Assembly (NCBI GenBank): GCA_021810725.1
Contig: JAJZIE010000130.1
Span: 1 to 6,834, forward strand
DNA: 6,834 nt
Origin: Bacillota bacterium
GTDB lineage: Bacteria; Bacillota; Sulfobacillia; JAJZYS01; JAJYTV01
Direction of reading: 5' to 3'
Each line of letters opens with the position of its first letter. Position 1 is the first letter of the stretch. The notes beneath the pieces were generated by a model. The model had not been told where the DNA came from. It searched no databases and saw nothing but the letters and a program-made list of their open reading frames with translations. Position numbers and translations under genes: made by a program. Below are positions 1 to 5,239 of the stretch, one piece after another.

Positions 1-1
1 G

Positions 2-457
2 CTCCAGAAGGCCTCTCGGGCGCACAGCCGCAAGCAACGGGGATCGCGAAACCGGCGCAAGTCGGCGATGCGGCTGGCGCGCCTGCACCGGCGGGTGCGT
101 AACCAGCGGCGGGACTTCCTGCACCATGTGACTACAGAACTGGCGAAAACCAAGTCGGTGATCGTGGTCGAGAACCTTAACGTGCGGGGTATGGTCCGCA
201 ATCGGCATCTCGCGCGGCACATTGCGGACGCGAGCTGGTCAGAGTTCCGCCGGATGCTCGCCTACAAAACGGTCTGGTATGGCTCGCAACTCCTGGTCGC
301 GCCACGGTTCTTCGCGTCCTCGAAGACGTGCAGTGCCTGCGGCGCAGTGAAGGAGCACTTAGCGCTCTCAGAGCGGACCTACCGCTGCGACGCATGCGGG
401 GCCGTGTTGGATAGGGACCTCAACGCGGCGAGGAATCTGGAGAACCTGGCAGCCTAG
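2..457 (+). CDS. tnpB: TnpB (IS605 OrfB) RNA-guided nuclease, C-terminal part, 5' end outside the window
   Basis: Only the last 151 codons are present, and the frame is open to the window edge. The product is the C-terminal part of the IS200/IS605 OrfB family, which are RuvC nucleases guided by an RNA transcribed from the element's right end. Visible in order are an Arg/Lys-rich helical stretch (local residues 1-38), the RuvC-II segment IVVENLNV with Glu57, a zinc finger (Cys110-x2-Cys113 and Cys129-x2-Cys132, SKTCSACG...YRCDACG), and the RuvC-III signature DRDLNAARNL with Asp137/Asp139. The RuvC-I aspartate must lie upstream of the window. The first ATG in view (68) falls inside the conserved domain and is not the true start. 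The visible catalytic and zinc residues are intact with no frameshift, so the gene may be functional. No TnpA is in view. Family assignment is secure; activity is not shown. Confidence 0.95.
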   Translation, partial: LQKASRAHSRKQRGSRNRRKSAMRLARLHRRVRNQRRDFLHHVTTELAKTKSVIVVENLNVRGMVRNRHLARHIADASWSEFRRMLAYKTVWYGSQLLVAPRFFASSKTCSACGAVKEHLALSERTYRCDACGAVLDRDLNAARNLENLAA

Positions 458-560
458 TGCCCGTCGCCGGGAGTTCCCCGGAGACGCAAAACGCCTGTCT
501 GAGCGGGAAGGGATGGACGCTCGCGATGATCCAGGAATCTCTAGGATGAGAGGAACGGTG
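458..560 (+). ncRNA. Right end of the tnpB element; probable 3' part of the TnpB guide RNA scaffold
   Basis: This is the non-coding stretch between the tnpB stop and the next gene. TnpB guide RNAs are known to overlap the tnpB 3' end and the transposon right end, with the guide read from flanking DNA. The sequence shows a hairpin at 462-486: CGTC and CCGGG arms pair with CCCGG and GACG around the loop AGTTC, with one G/A mismatch. A weaker GAGCG/CGCTC stem is at 501-522. A TCTC/GAGA hairpin at 538-551 follows AGGAATC, in the place where IS605-group right-end hairpins sit. The exact end of the element and the first guide base are not determined; I place the end near 555-560. Confidence 0.55.
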
Positions 561-565
561 TTGCC

Positions 566-1279
566 ATGACGTGCCCAGTGTTCGAGAACTGCAAGGCTGC
601 CGGCAAACACTGCCCTTACTGCATCAACGGCAGCGAGTACCGACCGATCGACAAGAAGGTCCTCTTCCCCGCGATCGTCGAACGGGCCCGCGAGAGGAAA
701 GAGGCGAGGAGAGAGCACCGGGCGTCCGAGTCGTACCGCATTGGACGCCGGAGCAACCAGAAGGGCAAGCGGCGTGAGCGCGAGGTCGCGAAGCTGCTCG
801 GTGGAGAGAGGGTCCCCCTTTCTGGGGCCTTGGACGGGCACCCGAACGACGTCATCCTCCCAAACGGCTGGCGAACCGAGGTCAAAGCTCATCACGAAGG
901 GCTCGGCATCCTCTATACCTGGATGGCGGATGCCGAGGTCGTCGCGTTCCGGGAGCCGGGGGAGCCGTGGCTGTTCGCTCTGACCTTGACCCGCTTCAAG
1001 CTCTGGATGGACGGCGCCGGCCTGCGCCGGCAGGCGGTGACAGCGGCCATGGCCGCGATCGCCCGCGGCGCTGCCGATACAAAGGTCGGCAATGTCGTCA
1101 TCGAGTCCCACGAACGAAAGTCCGGGTTCTCGAAGATCCGCCAGTGGATGGCGGCTGAGAATGCGGATGCGCTTCTATTCAAGGCTGACCGTAGGGACTG
1201 GCTGGTCGTCATGGACGAAAGGCACCTGCGCGAGATCCTCGTGTCTGTCCCTCCCGTTGCCCGTATTAGTGGGGAGTGA
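566..1279 (+). CDS. Zinc-finger PD-(D/E)XK nuclease, Holliday-junction-resolvase-like, 237 aa
   Basis: This is a predicted DNA nuclease. An N-terminal four-cysteine cluster (Cys3-x5-Cys9-x6-Cys16-x2-Cys19) looks like a zinc site. A charged linker (about 30-65) follows, then a PD-(D/E)XK core: helix KGKRREREVAKLLGG with Glu71/Glu73, Asp95 in HPNDV, and Glu105-Val-Lys107 in WRTEVKAH. This order (E, then D, then ExK) matches the resolvase-like nucleases of phages and mobile elements, where such enzymes resolve branched DNA or trim ends. The C-terminal 100 residues carry no motif I recognise. The start at 566 is chosen because the cysteine cluster begins at once and GAGAGGA (548-554) precedes it at about 11 bases. 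That ribosome binding site lies in the right end of the upstream tnpB element. The fold is well supported; substrate is inference. A VRR-NUC or restriction-type nuclease is the alternative. Confidence 0.72.
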   Translation: MTCPVFENCKAAGKHCPYCINGSEYRPIDKKVLFPAIVERARERKEARREHRASESYRIGRRSNQKGKRREREVAKLLGGERVPLSGALDGHPNDVILPNGWRTEVKAHHEGLGILYTWMADAEVVAFREPGEPWLFALTLTRFKLWMDGAGLRRQAVTAAMAAIARGAADTKVGNVVIESHERKSGFSKIRQWMAAENADALLFKADRRDWLVVMDERHLREILVSVPPVARISGE

Positions 1280-1311
1280 ATTGACCGGTGCCGGTCATGG
1301 ACACTCCCCAC
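1269..1311 (+). terminator. Compound hairpin at the nuclease stop codon; terminator-like or operator-like
   Basis: There are two nested perfect inverted repeats. The outer arms GTGGGGAGTG (1269-1278) and CACTCCCCAC (1302-1311) pair over 10 bp. Inside them TGACCGG (1282-1288) and CCGGTCA (1291-1297) form a 7-bp palindrome around TG, which as RNA would be a 6-bp stem with a 4-base loop. The nuclease stop codon TGA (1277-1279) sits at the inner edge of the left outer arm. No U-run follows, so a classical intrinsic terminator is not certain. A protein-binding operator or RNA-stability element before the next small gene is possible. Confidence 0.6.
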
Positions 1312-1335
1312 CGATCTGGCTCGGGGGTGAGTGCA

Positions 1336-1536
1336 ATGTTGAAGTTCCTTCGAGACCGTGGCCGTGTGGAACGGCTGTTCCTCGCAGGCGCCGGTGCGCT
1401 GATGCTGGCGATGGTGGCTGGTATCTTCCGTGCTCCGCAGCCAGTGATCTTGGCCCTCGGGTTCGCTTCCGCCGGGTTGATGGCGGTCGGCTACGGCCTC
1501 GGGCTCTTCGAGGAGTTCGCTCGCCCCAACAACTAA
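1336..1536 (+). CDS. Small two-helix membrane protein, unknown function, 66 aa
   Basis: I do not recognise this family. A basic N-terminus (MLKFLRDRGRVER) leads into one hydrophobic helix (about residues 14-31), a short turn containing RAPQP, and a second helix (about 36-58), ending in an acidic/polar tail. The positive-inside rule suggests the N-terminus is cytoplasmic and the protein forms a membrane hairpin. ATG 1336 is preferred over the upstream GTG at 1288, because GGGGGTGA (about 1323-1330) stands at good ribosome-binding distance and 1288 lies inside a strong hairpin. The gene is followed directly by a 15-bp hairpin, so it may be the last gene of a transcript or expressed separately. 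Proteins of this size and shape in mobile elements can be holin-like, exclusion or transfer accessory proteins, but nothing here decides which. Confidence 0.65.
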   Translation: MLKFLRDRGRVERLFLAGAGALMLAMVAGIFRAPQPVILALGFASAGLMAVGYGLGLFEEFARPNN

Positions 1537-1551
1537 AGCAGTGAATCGTCA

Positions 1552-1588
1552 GAAGCCCGGAAAGCCCGAACAAGGCTTTCCGGGCTTC
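1552..1588 (+). terminator. Perfect 15-bp hairpin after the small membrane protein gene
   Basis: GAAGCCCGGAAAGCC (1552-1566) pairs without mismatch with GGCTTTCCGGGCTTC (1574-1588) around the 7-base loop CGAACAA. It begins 15 bases after the stop codon, the usual place for a transcription terminator. The downstream bases are GGTGTCTCCC, not a U-run, so it may act as a factor-assisted terminator, as is common in high-GC bacteria. Because the stem is almost perfectly symmetrical it could also serve the opposite strand. Confidence 0.75.
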
Positions 1589-1625
1589 GGTGTCTCCCAG
1601 CCGGCCCGCGAAAGGTGGGATCCAG

Positions 1626-1985
1626 ATGCACACGACATTGCCGTTTTCGGAGGAAGTGCGGCGCGATCTCGTCCACGACCTGCAACGCTTCATCGGAGAG
1701 CTCGCTACGGTTGAGTTCCGCTCGATGGGGAAGAGAGGGGGCGGTGAGCTTTACAAGGGCAAGATCGTTGGGGTCTACCCCAACGGCTTTCTTCTTGATG
1801 GGGGAGGCATTGGAGGGAGAGCGTTCTTCTCCTACTCTGACTTGTTCGCCGAGCACGCCAAGATGGTGGGCGGCCCCGCGGCCTCGGCCGTACGCAGGAC
1901 GGTCACGCGCCTGCGGAACGAACTCGCTCACCTTATACCATCACGGTCTGTGAGGGTCGAAACGCACGAGGCCTTGCTCGCGTAG
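1626..1985 (+). CDS. Veg-like (DUF1021-like) small protein, tentative, 119 aa
   Basis: The middle of the protein (residues 22-75: FIGELATVEFRS..., GELYKGKIVGVYPNGFLLD, GRAFFSYSDLF) resembles the small SH3-like Veg protein of Gram-positive bacteria, whose core has the pattern G-x-L-x-E-x-YP-x-F-x-V ... R-V-S-Y-S-Y-x-D-V/I-L. This comparison is from memory of the family and is not a database hit. An added helix precedes the core, and a basic C-terminal helix (about 84-105, with several Arg) follows it. ATG 1626 is chosen over an upstream in-frame GTG at 1590, because AAAGGTGG (1611-1618) is 7 bases before it and 1590 overlaps the hairpin. The stop is 12 bases before the primase-like start, so the two genes are probably co-transcribed. 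The job in this element is unknown; a nucleic-acid or regulatory role is a guess. Confidence 0.5.
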   Translation: MHTTLPFSEEVRRDLVHDLQRFIGELATVEFRSMGKRGGGELYKGKIVGVYPNGFLLDGGGIGGRAFFSYSDLFAEHAKMVGGPAASAVRRTVTRLRNELAHLIPSRSVRVETHEALLA

Positions 1986-1997
1986 GGGGATGTTGCG

Positions 1998-3056
1998 ATG
2001 ACCTTCGCCGACTTGAAGGCTCAATACCCGATTGCCGAAGTGGTCGCGCGTTACGCGGATCTGAAGGCAAAGGGCAGCTACCTCATTGGGCGCTGCCCTT
2101 TCCACGACGACAGGGGGCGGCCGAACATGGCCGTGTTCCCCCGAACTAATACCTTCAAATGCTTCGCTTGCGGGGCGATGGGCGACGTTCTGGACTTCGT
2201 GGCCAAGGTCGAGGACGTGCCGACTGCGGAGGCTGCCAGGCGCATCCAAGGCATACGGCAGGTGGCGCACGCGAGTCTGCCTCCGATTGCCGAGGCCCCG
2301 CGGGCTACCGACGAGGGCGTCGATTCGGTGTATCAGGCCCTGATCTCCCACCTGAGCCTGTCCGAGAAGCACGCCGCGGCGCTTCGGCGGCGCGGACTAT
2401 CGCCTGAAGCCATCCGCGAGGCCGGATACCGTTCTCTCCCGTTGGACGGACGGGAGCGCGTCGTGGACGACCTCTTGCACCAAGGCGCGAGACTCGAGGG
2501 GGTCCCCGGATTCGCCCGTCCAAGGCAGGGCGGTTCGTGGAGGCTTTACGGCCAGCCTGGGCTGTTGATCCCAGTGAGAGATCCGCAGGGACGCATTCTG
2601 GGCTGCCAGGTGCGTTCCGACCGTCCGAGCGGCAACCGCTACCGCTGGCTCTCGACGCCCGACACTGACCGCCGGGCCGGCGGTGCATCGTCCGGTTCAC
2701 CGTGCCACGTCGCCGGAAGGCGCTTTCTGGGCCGGCGCCCCATGGTTTGGATCACGGAGGGGCCTCTCAAGGCGGACGTGACTGCCCATAGACTTTCAGC
2801 TCCTGTGCTCGGGGTGGCTGGCGTCGCCAACTGGCGCAAGGCCATGGAGGTTGTCAAGAAGATCCAGCCCCAACGAGTCATCGTGGCGTTCGATCAGGAT
2901 GAGCGCCCGGAGACCCGGCAGGCCGTTGAACGCAACCTCGCCGAGTTCCGTGAGGCCCTCCTTTCGCTTAAGGTCCGCGTACAGACAGCTTCGTGGGGAG
3001 AGGGTAAGGGGATCGACGACGCCTTGACTCTAGGGCATTCCATCGCGGTGTGTTGA
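1998..3056 (+). CDS. CHC2 zinc-finger / TOPRIM primase-like protein, 352 aa
   Basis: This is a DnaG-related protein of the kind carried by plasmids, phages and integrative elements. The N-terminal CHC2 zinc ribbon is complete: Cys33-x2-His36 in GRCPFHDD, and Cys55-x2-Cys58 in FKCFACGAMGDVLDF. The region around residues 187-222 (GLLIPVRDPQGRILGCQVRSD...YRWLSTPD) matches the part of bacterial primases that leads into the catalytic core. The C-terminal TOPRIM domain shows Glu254 in ITEGPLKAD and the Asp299-x-Asp301 pair in VAFDQD, ending with KGIDDAL. The sub-type with EGPLKAD and a GVANWR segment resembles DUF3854 proteins. It is much shorter than DnaG (about 600 residues) and lacks a C-terminal helicase-binding domain. 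AGGGGGA (1984-1990) overlaps the preceding stop and serves the start. Likely role: priming of element DNA replication or of the transferred strand. Catalytic activity is inferred only. Confidence 0.85.
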   Translation: MTFADLKAQYPIAEVVARYADLKAKGSYLIGRCPFHDDRGRPNMAVFPRTNTFKCFACGAMGDVLDFVAKVEDVPTAEAARRIQGIRQVAHASLPPIAEAPRATDEGVDSVYQALISHLSLSEKHAAALRRRGLSPEAIREAGYRSLPLDGRERVVDDLLHQGARLEGVPGFARPRQGGSWRLYGQPGLLIPVRDPQGRILGCQVRSDRPSGNRYRWLSTPDTDRRAGGASSGSPCHVAGRRFLGRRPMVWITEGPLKADVTAHRLSAPVLGVAGVANWRKAMEVVKKIQPQRVIVAFDQDERPETRQAVERNLAEFREALLSLKVRVQTASWGEGKGIDDALTLGHSIAVC

Positions 3057-3100
3057 GCCCTTGGCGAGGCGAGCCCTTTGAGACAGGTGCCCAATAGATG

Positions 3101-3123
3101 AGGAGCGCTGCGACAGCGCTCCT
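3101..3123 (+). promoter_or_regulatory. 10-bp hairpin between the primase-like and coupling-protein genes
   Basis: AGGAGCGCTG (3101-3110) pairs perfectly with CAGCGCTCCT (3114-3123) around the triloop CGA. It lies 44 bases after the primase-like stop and 10 bases before the strong Shine-Dalgarno AGGAGGT (3134-3140) of the coupling protein gene. No U-run follows, so it may be a terminator, a transcript-processing or stability element, or a control on translation of the next gene. I see no convincing -35/-10 pair nearby. Confidence 0.55.
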
Positions 3124-3146
3124 TCGTATGTTCAGGAGGTGTATCC

Positions 3147-5000
3147 ATGCGCTTGCTGTGGGCCCGCGCCGAGGTGCGCGCGGGCTTCTGGACCTTCATC
3201 GTAGCAATGATCCTGCTGCTCCCTGGTGTCGCGTTGTTCGTTGACGTGGCCGGCCATGGACTCGCTAGCGCGGGGCCGCGGTGGACAGCGTGGGTCAACT
3301 CCGGCGGCTACCTGCCGTGGAACGTGATCTCCACGTACGTCGTTGATCCGAGGGCCCTGCTCTTTACCGTGGCCGCCTCGATCGCGGCCGGGATCTACAT
3401 CTGGCGCCTTGCCGGCGGAGCGAACCCGAGCATCTCCGGCGGGCCGAAGGCGGCAGGTAAGGGCGAGTACGGCACCGCGCACTGGCGATCTGCCAGCGAC
3501 CTTGCGCGGACCCTGAACGCCTGGCGGCCGGGCTCCAAGGAGAGCGGCGTGCTGGTTGGCCGTGCGGGCAGTGCGGCGTGGGTGTCCACGAAGGACGAGC
3601 ACACGCTGCTGGTCGGCTCGACCGGTTCCGGTAAGAGCCGGCGCGTGATCCTGCCGACGATCGGTGTCATCGGGACGGTCGGCAAGGAGTCGATGGTGCT
3701 CACGGACCCGAAGGGCGAGCTCTACGCGCACAGCGCCGAGTGGCTGCGCAACCAGGGGTATGAGGTTGTCCGCTTCGACCTGCGCGAGCCCTCGCGCGGC
3801 CAGCGCTGGAACCCGATGGCTCCAGTGCTTGAGGCGATGGCGCGCGGGCGCATGGACCAAGCCACCGCGGCGGCACGCGACATCGCGCACGCCATCACCT
3901 TCGGCAGCGAGGGCGCCGCGAAGATGGAGCCCATCTGGACGCAGAGCGAGGAAGCCCTGATCACGGCGACGATCCTGGGTGTAGCCCAAGGGAAGCCGCC
4001 GAACGGCGACCCGCGCGCTCCCTGGCCGAGGCCCGAGGAGCGCACGATGGCGAGCGTCTACTCGATCATGCTGACGGGTGGCCAGGACGGCGTGAACATC
4101 GACCGCTGGATGGGGCTCTTCCCTGAGACGCACCCCGCGAGTCGGGCATACGGGCCCGTGCGGATGTCGGTCGAGAAGACGAGGGCCTCCATCCTTACAG
4201 TCACCGCTGCTTCGCTCTCGATTTTCGCCGACTCGGACATCGCCTGGTTGACCGCCCAGCAGGACTACGACCTCGCCGAGGTCGGTCGCAGGCCGATGGC
4301 CGTCTTCCTAGTGATCCCCGACGAGCGGGCCACCCGTTACCCGTTGGCGACGCTCTACCTGCAGCAGACGATGCAGTCGCTCGTGACGCTCGCGGACGAG
4401 CACGGTGGGCGACTGCCGGTGCGGGTGAACTTCCTCCTCGACGAGTTCGCCAACCTGCCGCCGATCAAGGATTTCGACCACGTTGTCACGGTCGCTCGCG
4501 GCCGTGGCATGCGGCTGCTTCTGGCGGTACAGGACCTCGCACAGCTCAAAGGCAAGTACGGCGACGCCGCGGGCACGATCAAGGGCAACTGCTCGTGGCT
4601 CTACCTCCTAACGAACGACCTGGAGACCGCGAATGAGATCGCGGGCAAGCTCGGCAACTACACGACCGAGCCTGCCTACAGGAGCAACGGGCTGCTCGGA
4701 GGCCCCTCCTACAACCAGCAGGCCTACCAGCAGCCGAACCTCATGGGGCGGTCACTGCTGTACGCCGACGAGATCATGCGCTGGCCGGAGGACGAGGCTC
4801 TCTTCCTGCAGGCGCGGCACGCACCTGCCCGCCTGAAGCTGCCGGATCTCTCGAAGTGGCAACGCTTCTTCCCGCATGTCATGGAGAAGCGCCCGGTGCC
4901 GCCGCCTCGAGAGCTGCCGTCGGTCCCGATGTGGGGCTTCAACAAGGTCCTTCCGGACGATGACGACTCCCCGCCGGAACTGGACATCGAGGAGGCGTAG
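3147..5000 (+). CDS. Type IV coupling protein, VirD4/TraG family ATPase, 617 aa
   Basis: This is the inner-membrane ATPase that brings relaxase-bound DNA to a type IV secretion channel in conjugation. Two hydrophobic helices (about 13-35 and 70-87) anchor the N-terminus, with a short outer loop between them. KGEYGTAHW (105-113) is the usual lead-in to the ATPase. Walker A is GSTGSGKS (157-164), DPKGE is at 187-191, Walker B is FLLDEFAN (429-436) with Asp432/Glu433, and AVQDLAQL (460-467) is the conserved segment after it. The length is normal for the family. The C-terminus is acidic and proline-rich (DDDDSPPELDIEEA), as is often seen where coupling proteins contact substrates. The start has an excellent AGGAGGT 6 bases upstream. 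It is separated from the primase-like gene by a hairpin and is followed directly by the IsrB omega RNA region. No relaxase or other secretion gene is in the window. Confidence 0.96.
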   Translation: MRLLWARAEVRAGFWTFIVAMILLLPGVALFVDVAGHGLASAGPRWTAWVNSGGYLPWNVISTYVVDPRALLFTVAASIAAGIYIWRLAGGANPSISGGPKAAGKGEYGTAHWRSASDLARTLNAWRPGSKESGVLVGRAGSAAWVSTKDEHTLLVGSTGSGKSRRVILPTIGVIGTVGKESMVLTDPKGELYAHSAEWLRNQGYEVVRFDLREPSRGQRWNPMAPVLEAMARGRMDQATAAARDIAHAITFGSEGAAKMEPIWTQSEEALITATILGVAQGKPPNGDPRAPWPRPEERTMASVYSIMLTGGQDGVNIDRWMGLFPETHPASRAYGPVRMSVEKTRASILTVTAASLSIFADSDIAWLTAQQDYDLAEVGRRPMAVFLVIPDERATRYPLATLYLQQTMQSLVTLADEHGGRLPVRVNFLLDEFANLPPIKDFDHVVTVARGRGMRLLLAVQDLAQLKGKYGDAAGTIKGNCSWLYLLTNDLETANEIAGKLGNYTTEPAYRSNGLLGGPSYNQQAYQQPNLMGRSLLYADEIMRWPEDEALFLQARHAPARLKLPDLSKWQRFFPHVMEKRPVPPPRELPSVPMWGFNKVLPDDDDSPPELDIEEA

Positions 5001-5060
5001 GGACTGTCAATCACCGTCGGCTGAAGGTGACGGTTTGCAACGGCGGTCGCAACGAAAGGG
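5001..5060 (+). other. Partial second copy of omega RNA 3'-end motifs (possible relic)
   Basis: Immediately after the coupling protein stop, CAATCACCG (5008-5016) and CGAAAGGG (5053-5060) recur in the same order as in the intact omega RNA (5202-5210 and 5223-5230). In both places CAATCACC is followed by a hairpin: ACCGTC/GACGGT at 5013-5034 here, and the CGCCA-GCAA-TGGCG hairpin in the intact copy. The distance between the two motifs is 24 bases longer here, and no isrB/iscB start codon follows. It may be the decayed end of an older IscB/IsrB element into which the present one inserted, or a real 5' extension of the present RNA. The motifs are short, so chance is not excluded. Confidence 0.4.
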
Positions 5061-5239
5061 TTGACTAGACGGCTCCTTTGGGAGCAGCGGCTCCGACCGG
5101 CTACAAGCACGTCAGGGTATTTCGCCAGCCCGGACCTCTGCGGCAGAACCGCTGAATGCCACGGCCTTCGGGCCTAAGCCGGTCGGGCAGCGTCGAGGCG
5201 ACAATCACCGCCAGCAATGGCGCGAAAGGGGTATCCACG
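5055..5239 (+). ncRNA. IsrB omega RNA (guide plus scaffold)
   Basis: IscB/IsrB proteins use an RNA encoded just upstream of the gene, with the guide at its 5' end. Here a chain of helices fills the space: GCTCC/GGAGC hairpin (5072-5085); a long-range 10-bp perfect stem CCGACCGGCT (5093-5102) with AGCCGGTCGG (5177-5186); inside it GCGG/CCGC (5140-5152) and GGCC-TTCG-GGCC (5163-5174); then ACAATCACC (5201-5209) and a GNRA hairpin CGCCA-GCAA-TGGCG (5209-5222). The scaffold start GGCTC, the TAAGCC before the long stem's 3' arm and the ACAATCACC segment resemble the OgeuIscB omega RNA as I remember it. If the scaffold begins at 5071, the guide would be about the 16 bases 5055-5070, taken from DNA outside the element. 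The 5' end and guide length are inference. The RNA runs into the isrB ribosome binding site AAAGGGG (5225-5231). Confidence 0.78.

Larger units (their letters stand above)
1..560 (+). mobile_element. IS200/IS605-group element, right part only
   Basis: This groups the truncated tnpB gene with its right-end hairpins. The left end, any tnpA and the RuvC-I coding part are outside the window. IS605-group elements have no terminal inverted repeats and make no target duplication, so the right boundary is judged from the last subterminal hairpin (538-551) and stays uncertain by about ten bases. The following nuclease gene starts at 566, so the element ends directly against, or supplies, its ribosome binding site. 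Confidence 0.6.

Noticed and set aside
368..1111. Minus-strand open frame opposite the nuclease gene
   Set aside because: It spans the end of tnpB, the IS right end and the nuclease gene, has no recognisable motif, and is explained by codon bias on the plus strand.
3055..3078. Direct repeat GAGCCCTT at 3055-3062 and 3071-3078
   Set aside because: Two 8-base copies in GC-rich sequence are easily chance, and no further copies (iterons) were seen.
3132..4133. Long open frame on the minus strand opposite the coupling protein gene
   Set aside because: It is Arg/Pro/Ala-rich low-complexity translation with no motifs, lying exactly opposite a well-supported gene; GC-rich DNA gives such frames by chance.
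5156..5239. N-terminal extension of IsrB from the in-frame ATG at 5156
   Set aside because: The extra 28 residues lie in the omega RNA structure, no family member needs them, and a good ribosome binding site serves ATG 5240.
5001..5239. CRISPR array upstream of isrB
   Set aside because: There are no regularly spaced repeats; the structure is that of a single omega RNA.
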